Source: Piliocolobus tephrosceles (lineage: Eukaryota > Chordata > Mammalia > Primates > Cercopithecidae). From it: a stretch of DNA of 64,000 nt. The translations under genes were made by a program, and so were the position numbers. Location of the stretch: the NCBI RefSeq assembly GCF_002776525.5, contig NC_045441.1, positions 84,026,918 through 84,090,917 on the forward strand. Direction: 5' to 3'. Shown piece after piece: positions 10,316 to 23,389 of the stretch. Under the pieces are notes generated by a model. It made no database searches, was not told the DNA's origin, and was given only the letters and a program-made list of their open reading frames with translations. How positions within the stretch are numbered: the first letter of the stretch is position 1; each line of letters begins with the position of its first letter.

Positions 10316-11599
10316 ACTGACAGGACATGTCCAAAGGCCATAGGAGCAAATAAATATGCAGGAGGAATCCACTGGCCAAATATGAGAATAATGAAAAGAA
10401 TAATGGCTGCAATTAATTTGTTATAATCCATCAGTTCATTTCATCACTAAAAAGCAAAACACACACACACAAATTTAGTTGGTCACCATTATAAGTATTT
10501 AAACATTTCCTTACCTTAGAAGTTGGCAGTAGAAAGAAAAGAATTAAGCATTCATCCTGCATTTTCTGTACTGCAGAGTGACTGAATAGTCCTAGTTGAC
10601 AGTGAAAAGTTCTCTACAGAAAAATGCCAGTTAATAAAAGTGAAAAGAAAGTGAAAATTAGAAAATTGTCACTTTGCATTTCCTGACAAAATGATACAGG
10701 CAGCTTTTATCAGTAGATGAAATTACTACATGATAAACTGTTAGGAAATTGTATCCTGTTAGCATCACAAAAGTAGAATGACTGGACAGTAACACTATGT
10801 ACATTTAATGAAGCAAACAGCACCACAAGTGTGTGCCAATAAAGTTGAACCTGAATCTCATCTAACCTTGAATGCTAACTCCTTCAATTATCAGGGATAA
10901 TTGGGGATATAAGGGTTGGAGTAACAAGTTAAATGTAACCAAGAGGAAATATATAGATTGATTCAGAGTTTTTGACATTCTACAGAATAAGTAACCCAAT
11001 TTTTTTCAATAAGTCAACAACATTGATATAGAACAGCTCTAGATTAAAAGAGATGTAACAAAATGCAGTATGTGGACCTTGTGTGTTCCTTAATTGAACA
11101 AACCAGAAGTAAAAAGTTATTTTTGAGACATTCAAGAAAGTGTAAGCATTGAATGTATTACATTATAGCAAGGAATTGTTCATTTCATTACAGGTGATGA
11201 TAGTTTCACAATTTTTTGAGTCTACTTTTTCGCTTACTGAAATATGTCACAGTAGAATAACACAATGTTTTGGATTTAAAATATTTCAGTAAAAAATAAA
11301 GAAAAAAGGGACAGAGGAGATAACAAGTGAGATAAAATTATGATTACTGAATCTGTCATATGAGCATTTATTATACTATCCTTTCTATTTTATGTATATT
11401 TAAAATTCAAAACATATTTAAAAGGTAGAAGTTGGCTCAAAGAAAAACTCTGTCAAATCTTTTTAAAAGTATTTCATGTCACTTTTCAAGAAATAGAATG
11501 GAAGATTCCAGATTATTGGTAATTATATTTTTCAATAATTTGAGACTTTAATCTAAACCCCAGAGTAATAGAAAGTATACTAAAATACAAATCCAGCAG
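10316..11599. other. Intergenic sequence, mostly unassigned
   Basis: No gene or RNA recognised. A short (CA)6 lies at about 10459-10471. Some stretches may be very old repeats I cannot name. Confidence 0.45.
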
Positions 11600-11760
11600 G
11601 AAACCTGGGGCCAGGCCAGGTTTTGGACAAAACCTTTTGAATTTGGGCGAATCATTTAATCTTTTCAGATCTCATCATCTGTAAATTAGGGACTTAGTCC
11701 AGATGACTTTATGTCTTATGTTCACCTCTAATCACTAGAAAGTAATATGAATGCACTCTT
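11600..11760 (+). mobile_element. MIR-family fragment
   Basis: Matches the degraded order of a MIR: GGGCGAATCATTTAATC, then TCATCATCTGTAAATTAGGG. Confidence 0.6.
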
Positions 11761-12904
11761 GCTGGTAAGCAAAGGGCACAGAATTGAGTAACAACAGCAA
11801 AAAAGCATGAAAGAGCAGCTTAATCGGAATGACTTCCTTGAGGTTACTCACATATGTGAAATATGTGGATTAGATTAACTTATCTTTAAGATATTCCCTA
11901 GCCCTAAAATTCTATGAAATGTAATAGCTGTAGTCACAGGCCAGACAAATAATTATTTTACACCAAATTCTAATTCCTGATGTTATCTCTCAGTTTCAGC
12001 AAGGCTAATGTATCTGTATGCTAGAAAGACAACACACTTATTAATCAATAAGATAGAAAAACATAGGTAGACCAGGTGTTCTCCAACCTTCTTATCCCTG
12101 GATATAATCCATGACCTGTATTAAGAAGGAGCCTATTAATAATGGAGAGGGAGCAAGTTAAGTTTTTTTCAGTGTTGTATTGCAATATCTCAAGAGACAC
12201 TTAATGCTGTAACCCCAGATGAGTGTCCTTTAGTATAAGCTCTCAGGAAAAAAAAGTTACGATTAAGACAGTAATTGATATTGAGCTATAGAGTGTAGAG
12301 TGTCTACAATTTAAAAGGAAGACAAGGATTTAAAGCAACCATGGTAAATGATCTTAAAATATTATATTTGATTAGTTGGCATAGTATGTGGAGGGAAGTA
12401 AGGGGAAGCAGTTGACTAGGATCAACAGGTAAAAGTTGTAGGGAGCCATTTTTCACCAAACATGGACTCCTATGAAACGTACTTCATAAGGGCTACTGCA
12501 GTCTGAAGAAGGGATAGAATAAATCATTTTGAGAGTGAGCTCACTACACTGGAGATTATTTCACCAGAGGTTATTGTGCATTTTTTAAAGGCCTTTCAAG
12601 CCTCGGGCATGACACAATTTACACAATTTTAAAATTATAGAATAATGGAAGTGGGACTCAAATAAGCCACTTCATCAATTTTTTAAATGTATGTCATGAT
12701 ACTGTCACAAGAGTATGATAAAGAGCTCTAGATTACTAGTAATCACTGATCTATTTACCTGAGAAAATTTCAACTCCCAAGTAATGGAATTTATAACTGG
12801 AAATTCAAGTTTGACTATTCTGTATATGAAATAAGGAGAATGTTTATAAATATCTGTTAAATGAATAAGTACATAAGAACTCACAATTGTGAAATTTAGG
12901 AAGA
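11761..12904. other. Intergenic sequence, nothing recognised
   Basis: AT-rich, with no gene, RNA or repeat family identified. Confidence 0.45.
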
Positions 12905-13187
12905 AAATACAATTCATTCATTCATTCACCAAATAGATTTTGAAAGCCATCTCTGTGCCAGAAGTTGGCAAAATTCCTGCATTCATGGTGCTTTTATTCT
13001 AGCTGGAGGAGACAGATAATAAACAATAAAAAACAAATAAATGTCAAGTGATAAGCTTTATGAAGTAAATAGTAAAGCAAATTAAGTGAACAGAATGGAT
13101 CAGCTACTGTTTAGATTGGGTTTCCAGGAAAGTATCTCTAAAATGATAACATTTGAGCAAAGAGGCCTGAAAGAACTAAGAAAGTGG

Positions 13188-13485
13188 CCAGGCACAGTGG
13201 TTCACGCCTGTAATCCCAGCACTTTGGGAGGCCAAGGCAAGTGGATCACCTGAGGTCAGGAGTTCAAGACCAGCCTGGCCAACAGGGTGAAACCCCACCT
13301 CAACTAAAAATACAAAAAAATTAGCTGGGTGTGGTGGCAGGTGCCTGTAATCCCAGCTACTTCAGGAGGCTGAGGCAGGAGAATTGCTCGAACCCATGAG
13401 ACGAAGGTTGCAGTGAGCCGAGATTGCACCACTGCACTCCAGCCTGGGTGACAAGAGCAAAACTCCATCTTAAAAAAAAAAAAAA
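13188..13485 (+). mobile_element. AluS, full length, in the L2
   Basis: A complete dimeric Alu with poly(A) tail. The target site, GAACTAAGAAAGTG before and GAATTAAGAAAGTG after, marks the insertion into the older L2. Confidence 0.93.
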
Positions 13486-13756
13486 GAATTAAGAAAGTGA
13501 ACCATATGGATACCTGATGGAAGAGCAAGTGCAAGGACTTCCAAGGCAGGATAGAGTCTGGTGCTCACAATAGAGCCAAGAGGCAAGCATGGCAGGAATA
13601 GAATGAGCATGAAGAAAAACAGGTAGTGACAGATTAGGTAGGTAGCAGGGCCACTCAGCCTTTGAACCCCGTTAGATTAGGGCAAGGACTTGGGCTTTTT
13701 TGTCTCTACAAAGGGAAAGTCATTGTAAGGTTTTTAATGGAGGAGTAACATGTTTC

Positions 13757-14204
13757 TTTTCTTTTCTTTTCTGTTTTTTGTTGTTGTTGTTTTGTTTTTT
13801 GTTTTTTGTTTTTGTTTTTTTTGACAAGATCTCACTCTGTTGCCCAAGCTGAAGTACAGTGACACAATCTCAGCTCACTGCAACCTCTGCCTCATGAGTT
13901 CAAACAATCCTCCCATCTCAGCCTTCCTGGTAGCTGGTACTACAGGCACATGCCATCATGCCCAGCTAATTGTGTGTGTGTGTGTGTGTGTGTGTATTTG
14001 TGTGTGTGTGTGACAGGTCTTGATCTGTCTGCCAGGCTGGATTGTAGTGGCACAATCTAGGCTCACTGTGACCTCCGCCTCCCAGGCTCAGGCAATTCTC
14101 CTGCCTCAGCCTCCCAAGTAGCTGGGATTACAGGCGTATGCCACCATGCTTGGCTAATTTTTGTATTTTTAGTGGAGATGAGGTTTCACCATGTTGGCTG
14201 GGCT
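13757..14204 (-). mobile_element. Composite double Alu split by a (TG)n tract
   Basis: A T-rich head, then Alu right-arm and part of left-arm sequence to about 13970, a TG tract (13971-14012), then a second partial Alu (14013-14204). The whole block is flanked by a 15-16-bp imperfect repeat (GGAGTAACATGTTTC at 13741 and GGAGTGACATATTTC at 14206). It therefore behaves as one insertion unit in L2, with later rearrangement. Confidence 0.8.
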
Positions 14205-15715
14205 GGGAGTGACATATTTCAAAAGGATTGCTCACTTCGCTGAATATAGAATAGACTGTATAGGGGCAAGAGGAGAAAGAATGGGGAAATTAGAAGACAA
14301 TGATCCAGGAATGAAAATACAGTACTTTGGATTGGTGTTGTAGCAGTATAAATTGTAAAATATGATCCCAGGTTTTGAGGAAACAGTTTTGAAGAGAGAA
14401 AATTCCATTTTGGACAGGTCAAATGTAAGAAGTCTATTAGACATATGGGTGGAAATGTCAAGTACATAGGTGGATATATATGCATGAGAACCAGGCTGGA
14501 GGTGTAAATTTGGGAGTCCTCAATACACAGATCTGTATTTGAAGCCATGGGATTGAACAATTCACCGGAGACATGAGTATAGATAGAGAAAAAATCAGAT
14601 CTAATGACTGAAACACAGAGCAGCCTAACCTTAAAGAGTAGAAACATGAGAAATATCTAGCAAAGGAGATGAGAAGAAGTGACCAGTGAGGAAGTAAGGG
14701 AACCTGGAAAGAGTGGTGACCTACAGGTCATATGAAGATAGTCAAGCAGGAAGGAATGAGGGCTTCCGATATGCCCAATAAGATAAAGACTGAAAGTTGA
14801 CCACTGAATTTGGCAACATGGAACACACAGGTGATTCTAAGTAACACCTCTTTCAGTGGAATAATGGGGAGGAAAGCTTGATTGCTGTGGGTTCAAGAGA
14901 GAATGAGAGGAGAGAAAATTGTGACAGTGAGTATGAACAAATTTGAGAAAACTTATTATGAAGGACAGCAAACAGCTGTGTAGTACCTGGCAGTGGGGAT
15001 GTAGATGATTGAAAGGGGAGGGGAGGCAGATGTTATGGCTAGGCTAAAGCCTAGGAGTGTTAGGAATGGTGAGAGTAAATGGTCTAGAAGTGATAGTGTG
15101 GACTGAAGAGGACACCTATCCAACCTCCAGGTTTAGTCATATGGAATATTTGAGAAAAAACAGCCGCCATCCAAAAGTACGGCAGAAAAAGCTGTGGTCT
15201 TAGGCGACCCTCAAGATACAATGAACAAAAAGATCAAGGGAGAGTACAAAGAACAAATTGCATAGGAGGGGCATAAGATGTAAGTTCTTGAAGGCACAGT
15301 GGAAAAGTGGAATAGAGAGATGTATGAGATAGGATTAGTTTCAGCAAAATGCACAACCTCATGAAAGATTCTCTTCAGGATCCTGGGATTTCATTGTGAA
15401 GTAGTCAAGCAGGATGAAATGGGATTCCTTAAAAGAAAGCCTCAGGGGGAAAGTTTAATAAATAGAAAGTATAAAGGCTTTCTATAGACCAGTCTTTTAG
15501 TGATTAAAGTGATTAAAAGAAGGAGCAGAGAGCACAGGAAAAAATGTTTGTGAAGAAACAAACTTTGTAAACCTAAAAGGAAAAAATCACCTTTTTGTAA
15601 ATATCTAAACACACAAAGAGGCTGAGTCATGCCTAGTTGGGGATACTTTTGAGAGGTAGAGAAGTTAGGCAACAAGTAGACCAGTGAACAGAGTTGCTCT
15701 TCATTAGATGTAGAC

Positions 15716-16375
15716 ACATTGGAACTCTCATTCATTGCTGGAATATAAAATGGTGCAGTTGCTTTGGAAAATAGTTTGGCAGTTCCTCAAATGATTAAAT
15801 ATAGAGTTTCCATATAATTCAGCAATTCTACTCCTACAATTGAAAACATATGTCTACACAAAACTCTTAAATGAATATACATAGCAGTATTATTTATGAT
15901 GATCAAAAGGTGAAAACAACCCAAATGTCTATGTATTGATAAACGGATAAACAAAATGTAGTATATCCACAAAATGGAATATTTTTCTTCCATTAAAAGA
16001 AATGAAGTACTGATATAGGATACAACATGGCTGAACCTTGAAAACATTATGCAAAGTGAAAGAAGTCAGACGTGAAAAGGTGCATATTGTACCATTCCAT
16101 TTACATGAAATTTCCAGAATAAGCAAATCTATATAGGGATAGAAAGTAGATTAGTGGTTGCCAGGGACAGAGCTGAAGGGGATACAGAGAGTGACTGTAA
16201 TGGATTTGGTTTCTTTTTTGAGGTGATGAAAATGTTTTGAAATCAAGTAGCGGAAATGTTGCACAGATCTGTAAATATACTAAAAATCAATTAATTGTAT
16301 ACTTTAAGGGGATGAATCTCATGGTCTATGAATTATATCTCAGTAAAACTGTTACCAAAAAAAAAAGAAAGAAAG
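15716..16375 (+). mobile_element. L1M ORF2 end and 3' UTR
   Basis: Shows the usual L1 order (AATATAAAATGGTGCAGT, then AGCAATTCTACTCCTA, then the plus-strand 3' UTR ending ATATCTCAGTAAAACTGTTA and an A-rich tail). Confidence 0.8.
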
Positions 16376-17040
16376 AAAAAGAAGATATATTCTAGGTGTT
16401 TAATTACTGAAATAATTAAAATTTTGTTTTCAATCCAAAAATCAAAAAAATTAAAAAAGCACCAGTAGGCAGAGCAGGATAGCTGACTAGAGGAGCATAA
16501 TGCTGGTACACCCTACAAAAAAGGACCTCAGCAATGAATGAAAATTACACTGGGCTGGGGTGTTTGAGGGAGAGCACTGCAGTACAGCAGGGAAGAGAGA
16601 AAACCTGTGGAGCAAGAAGACCTTTAGGGAGGGCCACATACGGAAGAGACAGAAACATCCTGCCTCGACCACATGATCTCAGCTGGAATTATCCAGGAAC
16701 AAGAAGGCACTTGCTGGAAAAAGGTATGTAGGAGGCCTGTAGCATCCCCCATTAATGTGATGAACACCTGCAGTCTTTGCCTTCAGAGAAATCTTCAGTC
16801 CTCACAGTCCTTGAGCCCAGTTTGGGGAGGGGCCTGGTATTCATATAGATGCACTGCCCCCAGAAAAGAAGCCCACATTGTGTGCACTCTGACCCTCACA
16901 ACCCAATCTGCAGCTATACAGTACCCACCTTGAAACCAGAACAACAGATAGAGTGCACGTTGCTCCAGGAGCTACATCTTTTCATCTCTGAGGCTAAAAT
17001 GCCATTACACCACCTTCACGTAAAGTAGTGCACCATTCCA

Positions 17041-17366
17041 GGCTGGGCGCGGTGGCTCATGCCTGTAATCCCAGCACTTTGGGAGGCCGAGGCGGGTGGA
17101 TCACAAGGTCAGGAGATTGAGACCATCCTGGCTAACACGGTGAAACCCCGTCTCTGCTAAAAATACACACACACACACACAAAAAAAAAAAATTAGCCGG
17201 GCGCGTTGGCAGGCGCCTGTAGTCCCAGCTACTCGGGAGGCTGAGACAGGAGAATGGCGTGAACCCAGGAGGCGGAGCTTGCAGTGAGCCGAGATCACGC
17301 CACTGCACTCCAGCCTGGGTGATGAGCAAGACTCCATCTCAAAAAAAAAAAAAAAAAAAAAAAAAA
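17041..17366 (+). mobile_element. AluY, full length
   Basis: A nearly intact AluY: GGCTGGGCGCGGTGGCTC start, AGGAGATTGAGACCATCC, GAATGGCGTGAACCCAGGAG and a 26-bp A tail. A near-perfect repeat GTGCACCATTCC flanks it (17028-17039 and 17370-17381). The middle A-rich linker has grown a (CA)n run. Confidence 0.94.
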
Positions 17367-17611
17367 GAAGTGCACCATTCCCCCACCAAATTGCTACAGA
17401 TCCCAAACCCTGGGAACAAGTTGCCTAGGAGGCAATCTCTGCCTTTCACATCCTAGTGACTGTAGCATCCTGACTCCAGCCTCTTAGAACCTAGGTCCAG
17501 CAACCTGGCACCAGAGCCCATGCAGCTTACTGCCCCCAAAGTAATAGATGATCCTACCCAGCAAAGAAACCTACTCTGGATCAGCCATATGCACAGTCAA
17601 CACAAGCACCG

Positions 17612-18340
17612 GCCAGGCATACTGCTTCCAAGAGAGCCCTGCATTGAGCCAGTGGACTGGTCCTTGCGTATCCCAATGCACTCACCAGCCAGATACACCA
17701 ATTCAGGGGTGTCCTGCCACAAGCCAGTGAACCAGGACCCCACAGACCATCTGCACACTCACCAGCCAAGCATGTTGCGTCCAGGGAGGCCTACCCTGAG
17801 CTGGCAAATCAGCCCCCATGCACCAGCAGAGTGCTCACCAGAAAAGTGCACTGCTTACAGGGAGGCCCTCCTCTGAGTCAGCAAACTGGTCACCATGTAC
17901 CCTGGCATGATCACCAGCTGGGCATGCTGCTTCTATAGAAGTCCTGTCCAGAGCTGATAAAATGGCCTCTGTGTGTCACTGGCAAGCTCACAGTCTAGGC
18001 ATGTTGATTCCAAAGGGGTCCTGCCTCAAGCTGTGAGTCAGGCCCACAGTCACCATCCAGGTACTCCACTTCTAAGGAAGAGCTACTATAAGTCAGCAAC
18101 CCTAACCACACATACTGCCAGCACACTTATCAGGCAGGCATGCTGCTCCTAAGGAAGTTCCACCACAAATCAGCAGACTGCTCCTCACATGCCACCAGTC
18201 CACTCACCATCCAAGTACTGTTCTCCCAGAAAGACTCCACCCTGAGTTGATGGACCAAGCCCTTCACTCACCAGGCAGGCATGTTGCTCCCAGAGGAGAC
18301 TCACCCCAATGTGGCAGCCTAAGCACACAAACTCCTGCAG
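17612..18340 (+). repeat. VNTR of about ten 76-bp units in the L1 5' UTR
   Basis: Units begin at 17612, 17688, 17765, 17841, 17917, 17993, 18056, 18133, 18210 and 18274, most 76-77 bp and two of 63-64 bp. Each starts near GGCAKGCATGCTGCTYC-like sequence and ends CTCACCA. Divergence between units is considerable, so the array is old. Confidence 0.88.
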
Positions 18341-19787
18341 CCTAGGCCACCAAGGCACTCAGAAGCATTACCAAAGTTGACTACAGCTGAAGAAACTGCA
18401 TGCAGACTCTGACTGTGCCCACCCAGAACCAAAGCCAATACACATCCTACCCAACTGACACCCTAAGACACATCTGTACGTGAAAGTCTGTCTATAAAAT
18501 ACAAATGCCACTCTATAAAATTGGAAGAGGCAACTATTTTACCAGATGCACATATATCAACACAGGAGCACAAGAAACATGAAAAAGCAAGGAAACTTAA
18601 CATCACCAAAGGAGCACAATAATGCTCTAGGAACTGGCCCTAAAGAAATGGAAACATATAGCTTGCCTAAAAAGGAATTCAAATAACAATTCTAAGGAAA
18701 CTTAGAGAGACGCAAGGGAATACAGATAGATAATGAAATCAGAAAAACAATTCATGGCCTGAATGAGAAATTCAACAAGAGACAAATATCATAAAAAGAA
18801 CTAAACAGAAATCTTAGAACTGAAGAATTCAGTGAATGAGATAAAAATATAACAGAGAGCTTCAACCTCAGACTACATCAAACAGAAGAACATTACTGAA
18901 CTTGAAGACATCTCTTTTGAAATAACATAGTCAGAGGAAACATGGGGAGAGAAGAATGGAAAAGAACCAAGAAGGCCTAGAGGACTTATGGGATGCAATT
19001 AAATAAACAAATATTTACAATAAGAGAGATAAAGACAGGGAAGAGATAAAGTCACAGAAAAAAAAAATTTTAAACAAAATAATAGCTGAAAACCTCCCAA
19101 GTATTGGGAGAGTTGTGAACATCCAGTTCCATTAAACTCAGAGAATCTCATATAGATTTGAATCAAAGGGGTCTTGTCTGAGGCACATTATAATCTGTGA
19201 AAAGTCAAAGACAAAGAGAGATTTCTAAAAGCAGCAAGAGAAAAATGTCAACATATAAGGGAAGCCCCATTAGACTATCAGCAGATTTCTTAGCAGAAAC
19301 TGCAGGCTAAAAGAGAATGCAATGTATGTAATGTTATATTCAAAGTCATAAAAGAAAAATTACTTTCACCAGGAATACTATGCCCAGCAAACCATCCTTT
19401 TGAAATGAAGAAGAAATAAATTCTTTCTCAGACAAGCAAAAGCTGAGGGAATTTGTCACCACAAGACTGACCCTACAAAAAATGCTTAAAGGAGTGCTTT
19501 GAGCAGAAATGAAAAGATAATAACTAAGAACATGAAAACATATGAAAAAAGTATAAACTTCATTGGAAGAGGTAAATTCATAATAAGTTTAGAATATTAC
19601 ATAACTGTATAACTACATAATTTTGAAATCTTCAGTATGAACATTAAAAGTCAAAATGGCCAACAATAATTATATCTATAATGGATTGTTAAGAAAGTTA
19701 CAATACAAAAATATCTAAATTGAGGCGACAAAAATATAAATTGTGGGGAGAGGAAAGGTTGGAGTATTTGTATCCAACCAAAGTTAA

Positions 19788-20080
19788 GCTGTGGCTCACA
19801 TCTGTAATCTCAGCGCTTTGGAAGACCAAGATGGACGGATCACTTGAGCTCAGGGGTTTGAGACCAGCCTGGGCAACATGGCAAAACCCTGTCTCTTAAA
19901 AAAATACAAATATTAGCAGGGTATGATGGTGCACACCTGTAGTCCCAGCTACTCAGGAGGCTGAGGCAGGAGAATTGCTTGAGCTTAGGAGGCAGAAATC
20001 ACAGTGAGCTGAGATCATGTCATTGCCCTCCAGCCTGGGCAACAGAGACCCCATCTCAAAAATAAATATGTAAATAATAA
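19788..20080 (+). mobile_element. Alu, 5'-truncated, diverged
   Basis: Starts inside the left arm (GCTGTGGCTCACATCTGTAA) and runs to an A-rich tail. Confidence 0.9.
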
Positions 20081-20147
20081 TTTTTTAAAAGGATCTAGAA
20101 AACAACAAAATGGGAAGAGTAAGTTGTGATATATCAATAATCATCCT

Positions 20148-20470
20148 GAGCAGGCATGGTGGCTCATGCCTGTAATCCCAAAAGTTTGGGAGGTCAAGGC
20201 AGGAGGATTGCTTGAGCCCAGGAGTTTGAGAACAGCCTGGGCAACATAGAAAGGCCCTGTCTCTACAAAAAATTAAAAAATTACCCAGGCCTGATGTTGT
20301 GTACCTGCAGTCCCAGCTACTTGGGAGGCTGTCATAGGAAGATCACTTGAGCCTGAAAGATCAAGACTGTAGTGAGCCAGGATTATACCACTGCACTGCA
20401 GTCTGCATGACAGAATGAGACTCTGCCTCTTAAGTAAATAAATAAATAATAAAAGTTAAAAAAAAAAAAC
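20148..20470 (+). mobile_element. Alu (AluJ grade)
   Basis: Complete dimer with AluJ-type GAGGATTGCTTGAGCCCAGG and an A-rich tail of AAATA repeats. It abuts the previous Alu region and the next L1 piece. Confidence 0.9.
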
Positions 20471-20479
20471 ATTAAACGA

Positions 20480-23380
20480 GATGAATTACATTCTTCATTT
20501 AAAACATACACAGTGGCATTTTTCAACATAGTACTGGAAGCCCGAGCTAGAGCAATTGAGCAAAAGAAAGAAATAAAGGGCATCCAAATTAGAAAGGAAA
20601 AAGTCAAATTATACTTGTTTGCAGATGATATAATCTTATATTCAGAAAAACATAAATACTTTACCTTTGCTTATAAGCTCTAATACCAAAAAACTATTAG
20701 ATTATATTAGAACTTATAAACAAATTCAGTACATTGCAAGATACAAAATCAATACATAAAAATCTGTAGCATTCTATATGCAAACAGTGAACAATCTGAA
20801 AAAGAAATAAAAATGTAACCCCATTTACAATAGCCACAAATAAAATTAAATACCTAGGAATTAACAATCAAAGAAGTGAACAATCTCTACAATGAAAACG
20901 ATGTAATGCTGATTAAAGAAATTGAGGAGGACACCAAAAAATCTAAAGATATTCCATGTTCATGGATTACAAAAATCAATACTGTTAAAATGTTCATACT
21001 ACCCAAAGCAATCTACACATTCAATGCAATCCTTATCAAAATACCAATGACATTATTTACAGAAATAGAAAAAAATCTAAAATTTATATGGAAATATGAA
21101 AGACACAGAATAGTCAAAGTTGTCCCAAGCAAAAAGAACAAAACCAGAGGAATTATATTACCTGACTTCAGATTATGCCTCAGAGCTACAGTAACCAAAA
21201 CAGCATAGCGCTGGCATCTGGCATAAAAATAGACACATAGGCCAATGGAACAGAATAGAGAACCCAGAAGCAAATTCATACATCTACAGTAAACATACTT
21301 TCAACAAAGGTGCCAAGAATATACATTGGAGAAGAGATAGCCCCTTCAATAAATGGGGCTAGGAAACCTGGATATTCATATGCAGAAGAATGAAACTAGA
21401 CCCCTATCTCTTGCCATATACAAAAATCAAATCAAACGGGATTAAAGACTTAGATCTAAGACCTCAATCTACCAAACTATTACAAGCAAACACTGGGGGA
21501 ACTCTCCAGGACATTGGTCTGGGAAAAAATTTCTTGAGCAATACCCCACAAACACAAGCAGAAATAGATAAATGGGATCATATCAAGTCAAAGAAAACTT
21601 CTGCACAGCAACAGAAACCATCAGCAAAGGGAAGACACAACCCACAGAATGGGAGAAAGTATTTGCAAACTGCCCATCTGATAAGGCATTAGTAATCAGA
21701 ATACATAAATAGCTCTAACTCTATAGGAAAAACTCTAATAATGTGATTTAAAAATGGGCAAAAGACTTGCATAGCTATCTCTCAAAATAAGACATACAAA
21801 TGGCAAACAGGCATATGAAAAGCTGTTCAGCATCATCAGTTATCAGAGAAATGTGAATCAAAACCACAATGAGATATCATCTTACCCCAGTTAAAATGGC
21901 TTTTATCCAAAAGACAGGCAATAACAAATGCTGGCAAGGATGTAGTGAAAAGGAAACCCCTCTACACTGTTGGTGGAAATATTAATTAGTACAACCACTT
22001 TTTTTGGAGATTCCTCAAAAAACTAAAAATAGAGCTACCATACGATCTAGTAATCTCACTGCTGGGTATACACCCCCAAAAAAGGAAATCAATATATTGA
22101 AGAGATATCTGTACTCCTATGTTTGTTGCAACAATGTTCACAATAACCAAGATTTGGAAGCAACCTAAGTATCCATCTAAAGATGAATGGATGAATGGAT
22201 AAGGAAAAGAAAATGTGCTCCTTTTACATAATGGGGGACTATGTAGCCATAAAAATGAATGAGGTCCTGTTTTTTTTTTTTTTTTTTTTTTTTTTGAGAC
22301 AGGGTCTTGTGCTGTCACCCAGGCTGGAGTACAGTGGCATGCTTACGGCTCACTGCATCCTCTACCTACTGGGCCCAGGAGATCCTCCCACCTCAGTCTC
22401 CCTAGTTGCTGGGGCTACAGGTATGCACCACCACATCCAGATTTTTTTTTGTGGTGGGGATGGAGTCTCGCTCTGTCGCCAGGCTGGAGAGTAGTGGCAC
22501 GATCTAGGCTCACTGAAATCTCCGCCTTCTGGGTTTAAGAGATTCTCCTGCCTCAGCCGCCCAAGTAGCTGGGACTAGAGGCGCATGCCACCTTGCCCCG
22601 ATAATTTTTGTATTTTTAGTAGAGATGGTGTTTCACCATGTTGGTCAGGATGGTCTCAATCTCTTGACCTCATGATCTGCCTGCCTCAGCCTCCCAAAGT
22701 GCTGGGATTACAGGTGTGAGCCACTGTGCCTGGCCAATTTTTGTATTTTTTATAGAGACAAGGCTTTACCATGTTGCCCAGGCTGGTCTAGAACTCTTGG
22801 GCTCAAGGAATCTGCCTACCTCGACCTCCCAAAGTGCTGGGATTTTAGACATAAGCTACTCACCCAGCCTGATCCTGTCATTTTAAACAACATGGATAGA
22901 ACTAGAGGTCATTATGTTAAGTGAAATAAGCTAGGCACCGAAAGACAAACATCACTTGTTCCACTTATTCGTGTGAGATAAAAATTAAAGCAATTGGACT
23001 CATGGAGATAGAGAGTAGAAGGATGGTTACTAGAAGCTGAGAAAGGTAGTAGGGGGTCGGGGGTAGAAGAGTAGGGATGCTTAATGGGTTCAAAAGGTAC
23101 TTAGAAAGAACGAATAAGACCTAGTATTTCATAGCACAACAAGGTAGCAATAGTCAATAATAATTTAATTGTACATTTAAAAATAACTAAAATAGTATAA
23201 TTGGATTATTTGTAACACAATGGATAAATTCTTGAGATGATGGATACCCCATTTACCATGATGTGATTATTATGCATTGCATGCCTGTACCAAAGTATCT
23301 CATGTACCCCATAAATATATACACCTACTAGTACCCATCAAAATTTTTTTAAAAGATATATTGTGGTCCAAAAGATAAAA
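20480..23380 (+). mobile_element. L1 ORF2 (reverse transcriptase end) to 3' UTR, interrupted by nested Alus
   Basis: Contains the RT motif region (TTTGCAGATGATATAATC, coding F-A-D-D-I), followed by ORF2 C-terminal sequence and, after the Alu block at 22270-22870, an L1P-grade 3' UTR ending in ATGTACCCCATAAATATATA and an A-rich tail. A 110-codon frame at 20876-21208 is a surviving ORF2 fragment. Many stops elsewhere. Confidence 0.85.
22270..22870 (-). mobile_element. Alu inside Alu inside L1
   Basis: The outer Alu (J grade) starts with poly(T) at 22270, is split at about 22441, and resumes at 22736 with AATTTTTGTATTTTTTATAG up to 22870. The inner one is a younger AluS (22442-22735). The L1 resumes with GATCCTGTCATTTT, matching GGTCCTGTTTTTT before the block, the remnant of the outer target site. 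Confidence 0.9.
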
Positions 23381-23389
23381 AAAAAAAAA

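Larger units (their letters stand above)
12905..15440 (-). mobile_element. Long L2 (LINE-2) remnant, interrupted by two Alu insertions
   Basis: Begins with the reverse of the L2 3' end (ATTCATTCATTCACCAAATA, CTGTGCCAGAAGTTGGC) and continues leftwards in the element with ACATTTGAGCAAAGAGGCCT and later AATAGACTGTATAGGGGCAA. It resumes after the Alus at 13500 and 14221. The far end near 15440 is uncertain. All frames are broken. Confidence 0.75.
16463..19740 (+). mobile_element. Older primate L1 5' UTR and ORF1-region remnant (HAL1 not excluded)
   Basis: Begins with an L1-like 5' end (GCAGAGCAGGATAGCTGACT). It contains a ~76-bp tandem array at 17612-18340 and then from about 18540 degraded ORF1-region sequence (for example AGGGAATTTGTCACCACAAG and AAAATGCTTAAAGGAGTGCT). 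An AluY interrupts it at 17041-17366. ORF1 is not intact. Confidence 0.7.

Noticed and set aside
20876..21208. 110-codon plus-strand frame
   Set aside because: A surviving piece of L1 ORF2 in a degraded element, not a gene.
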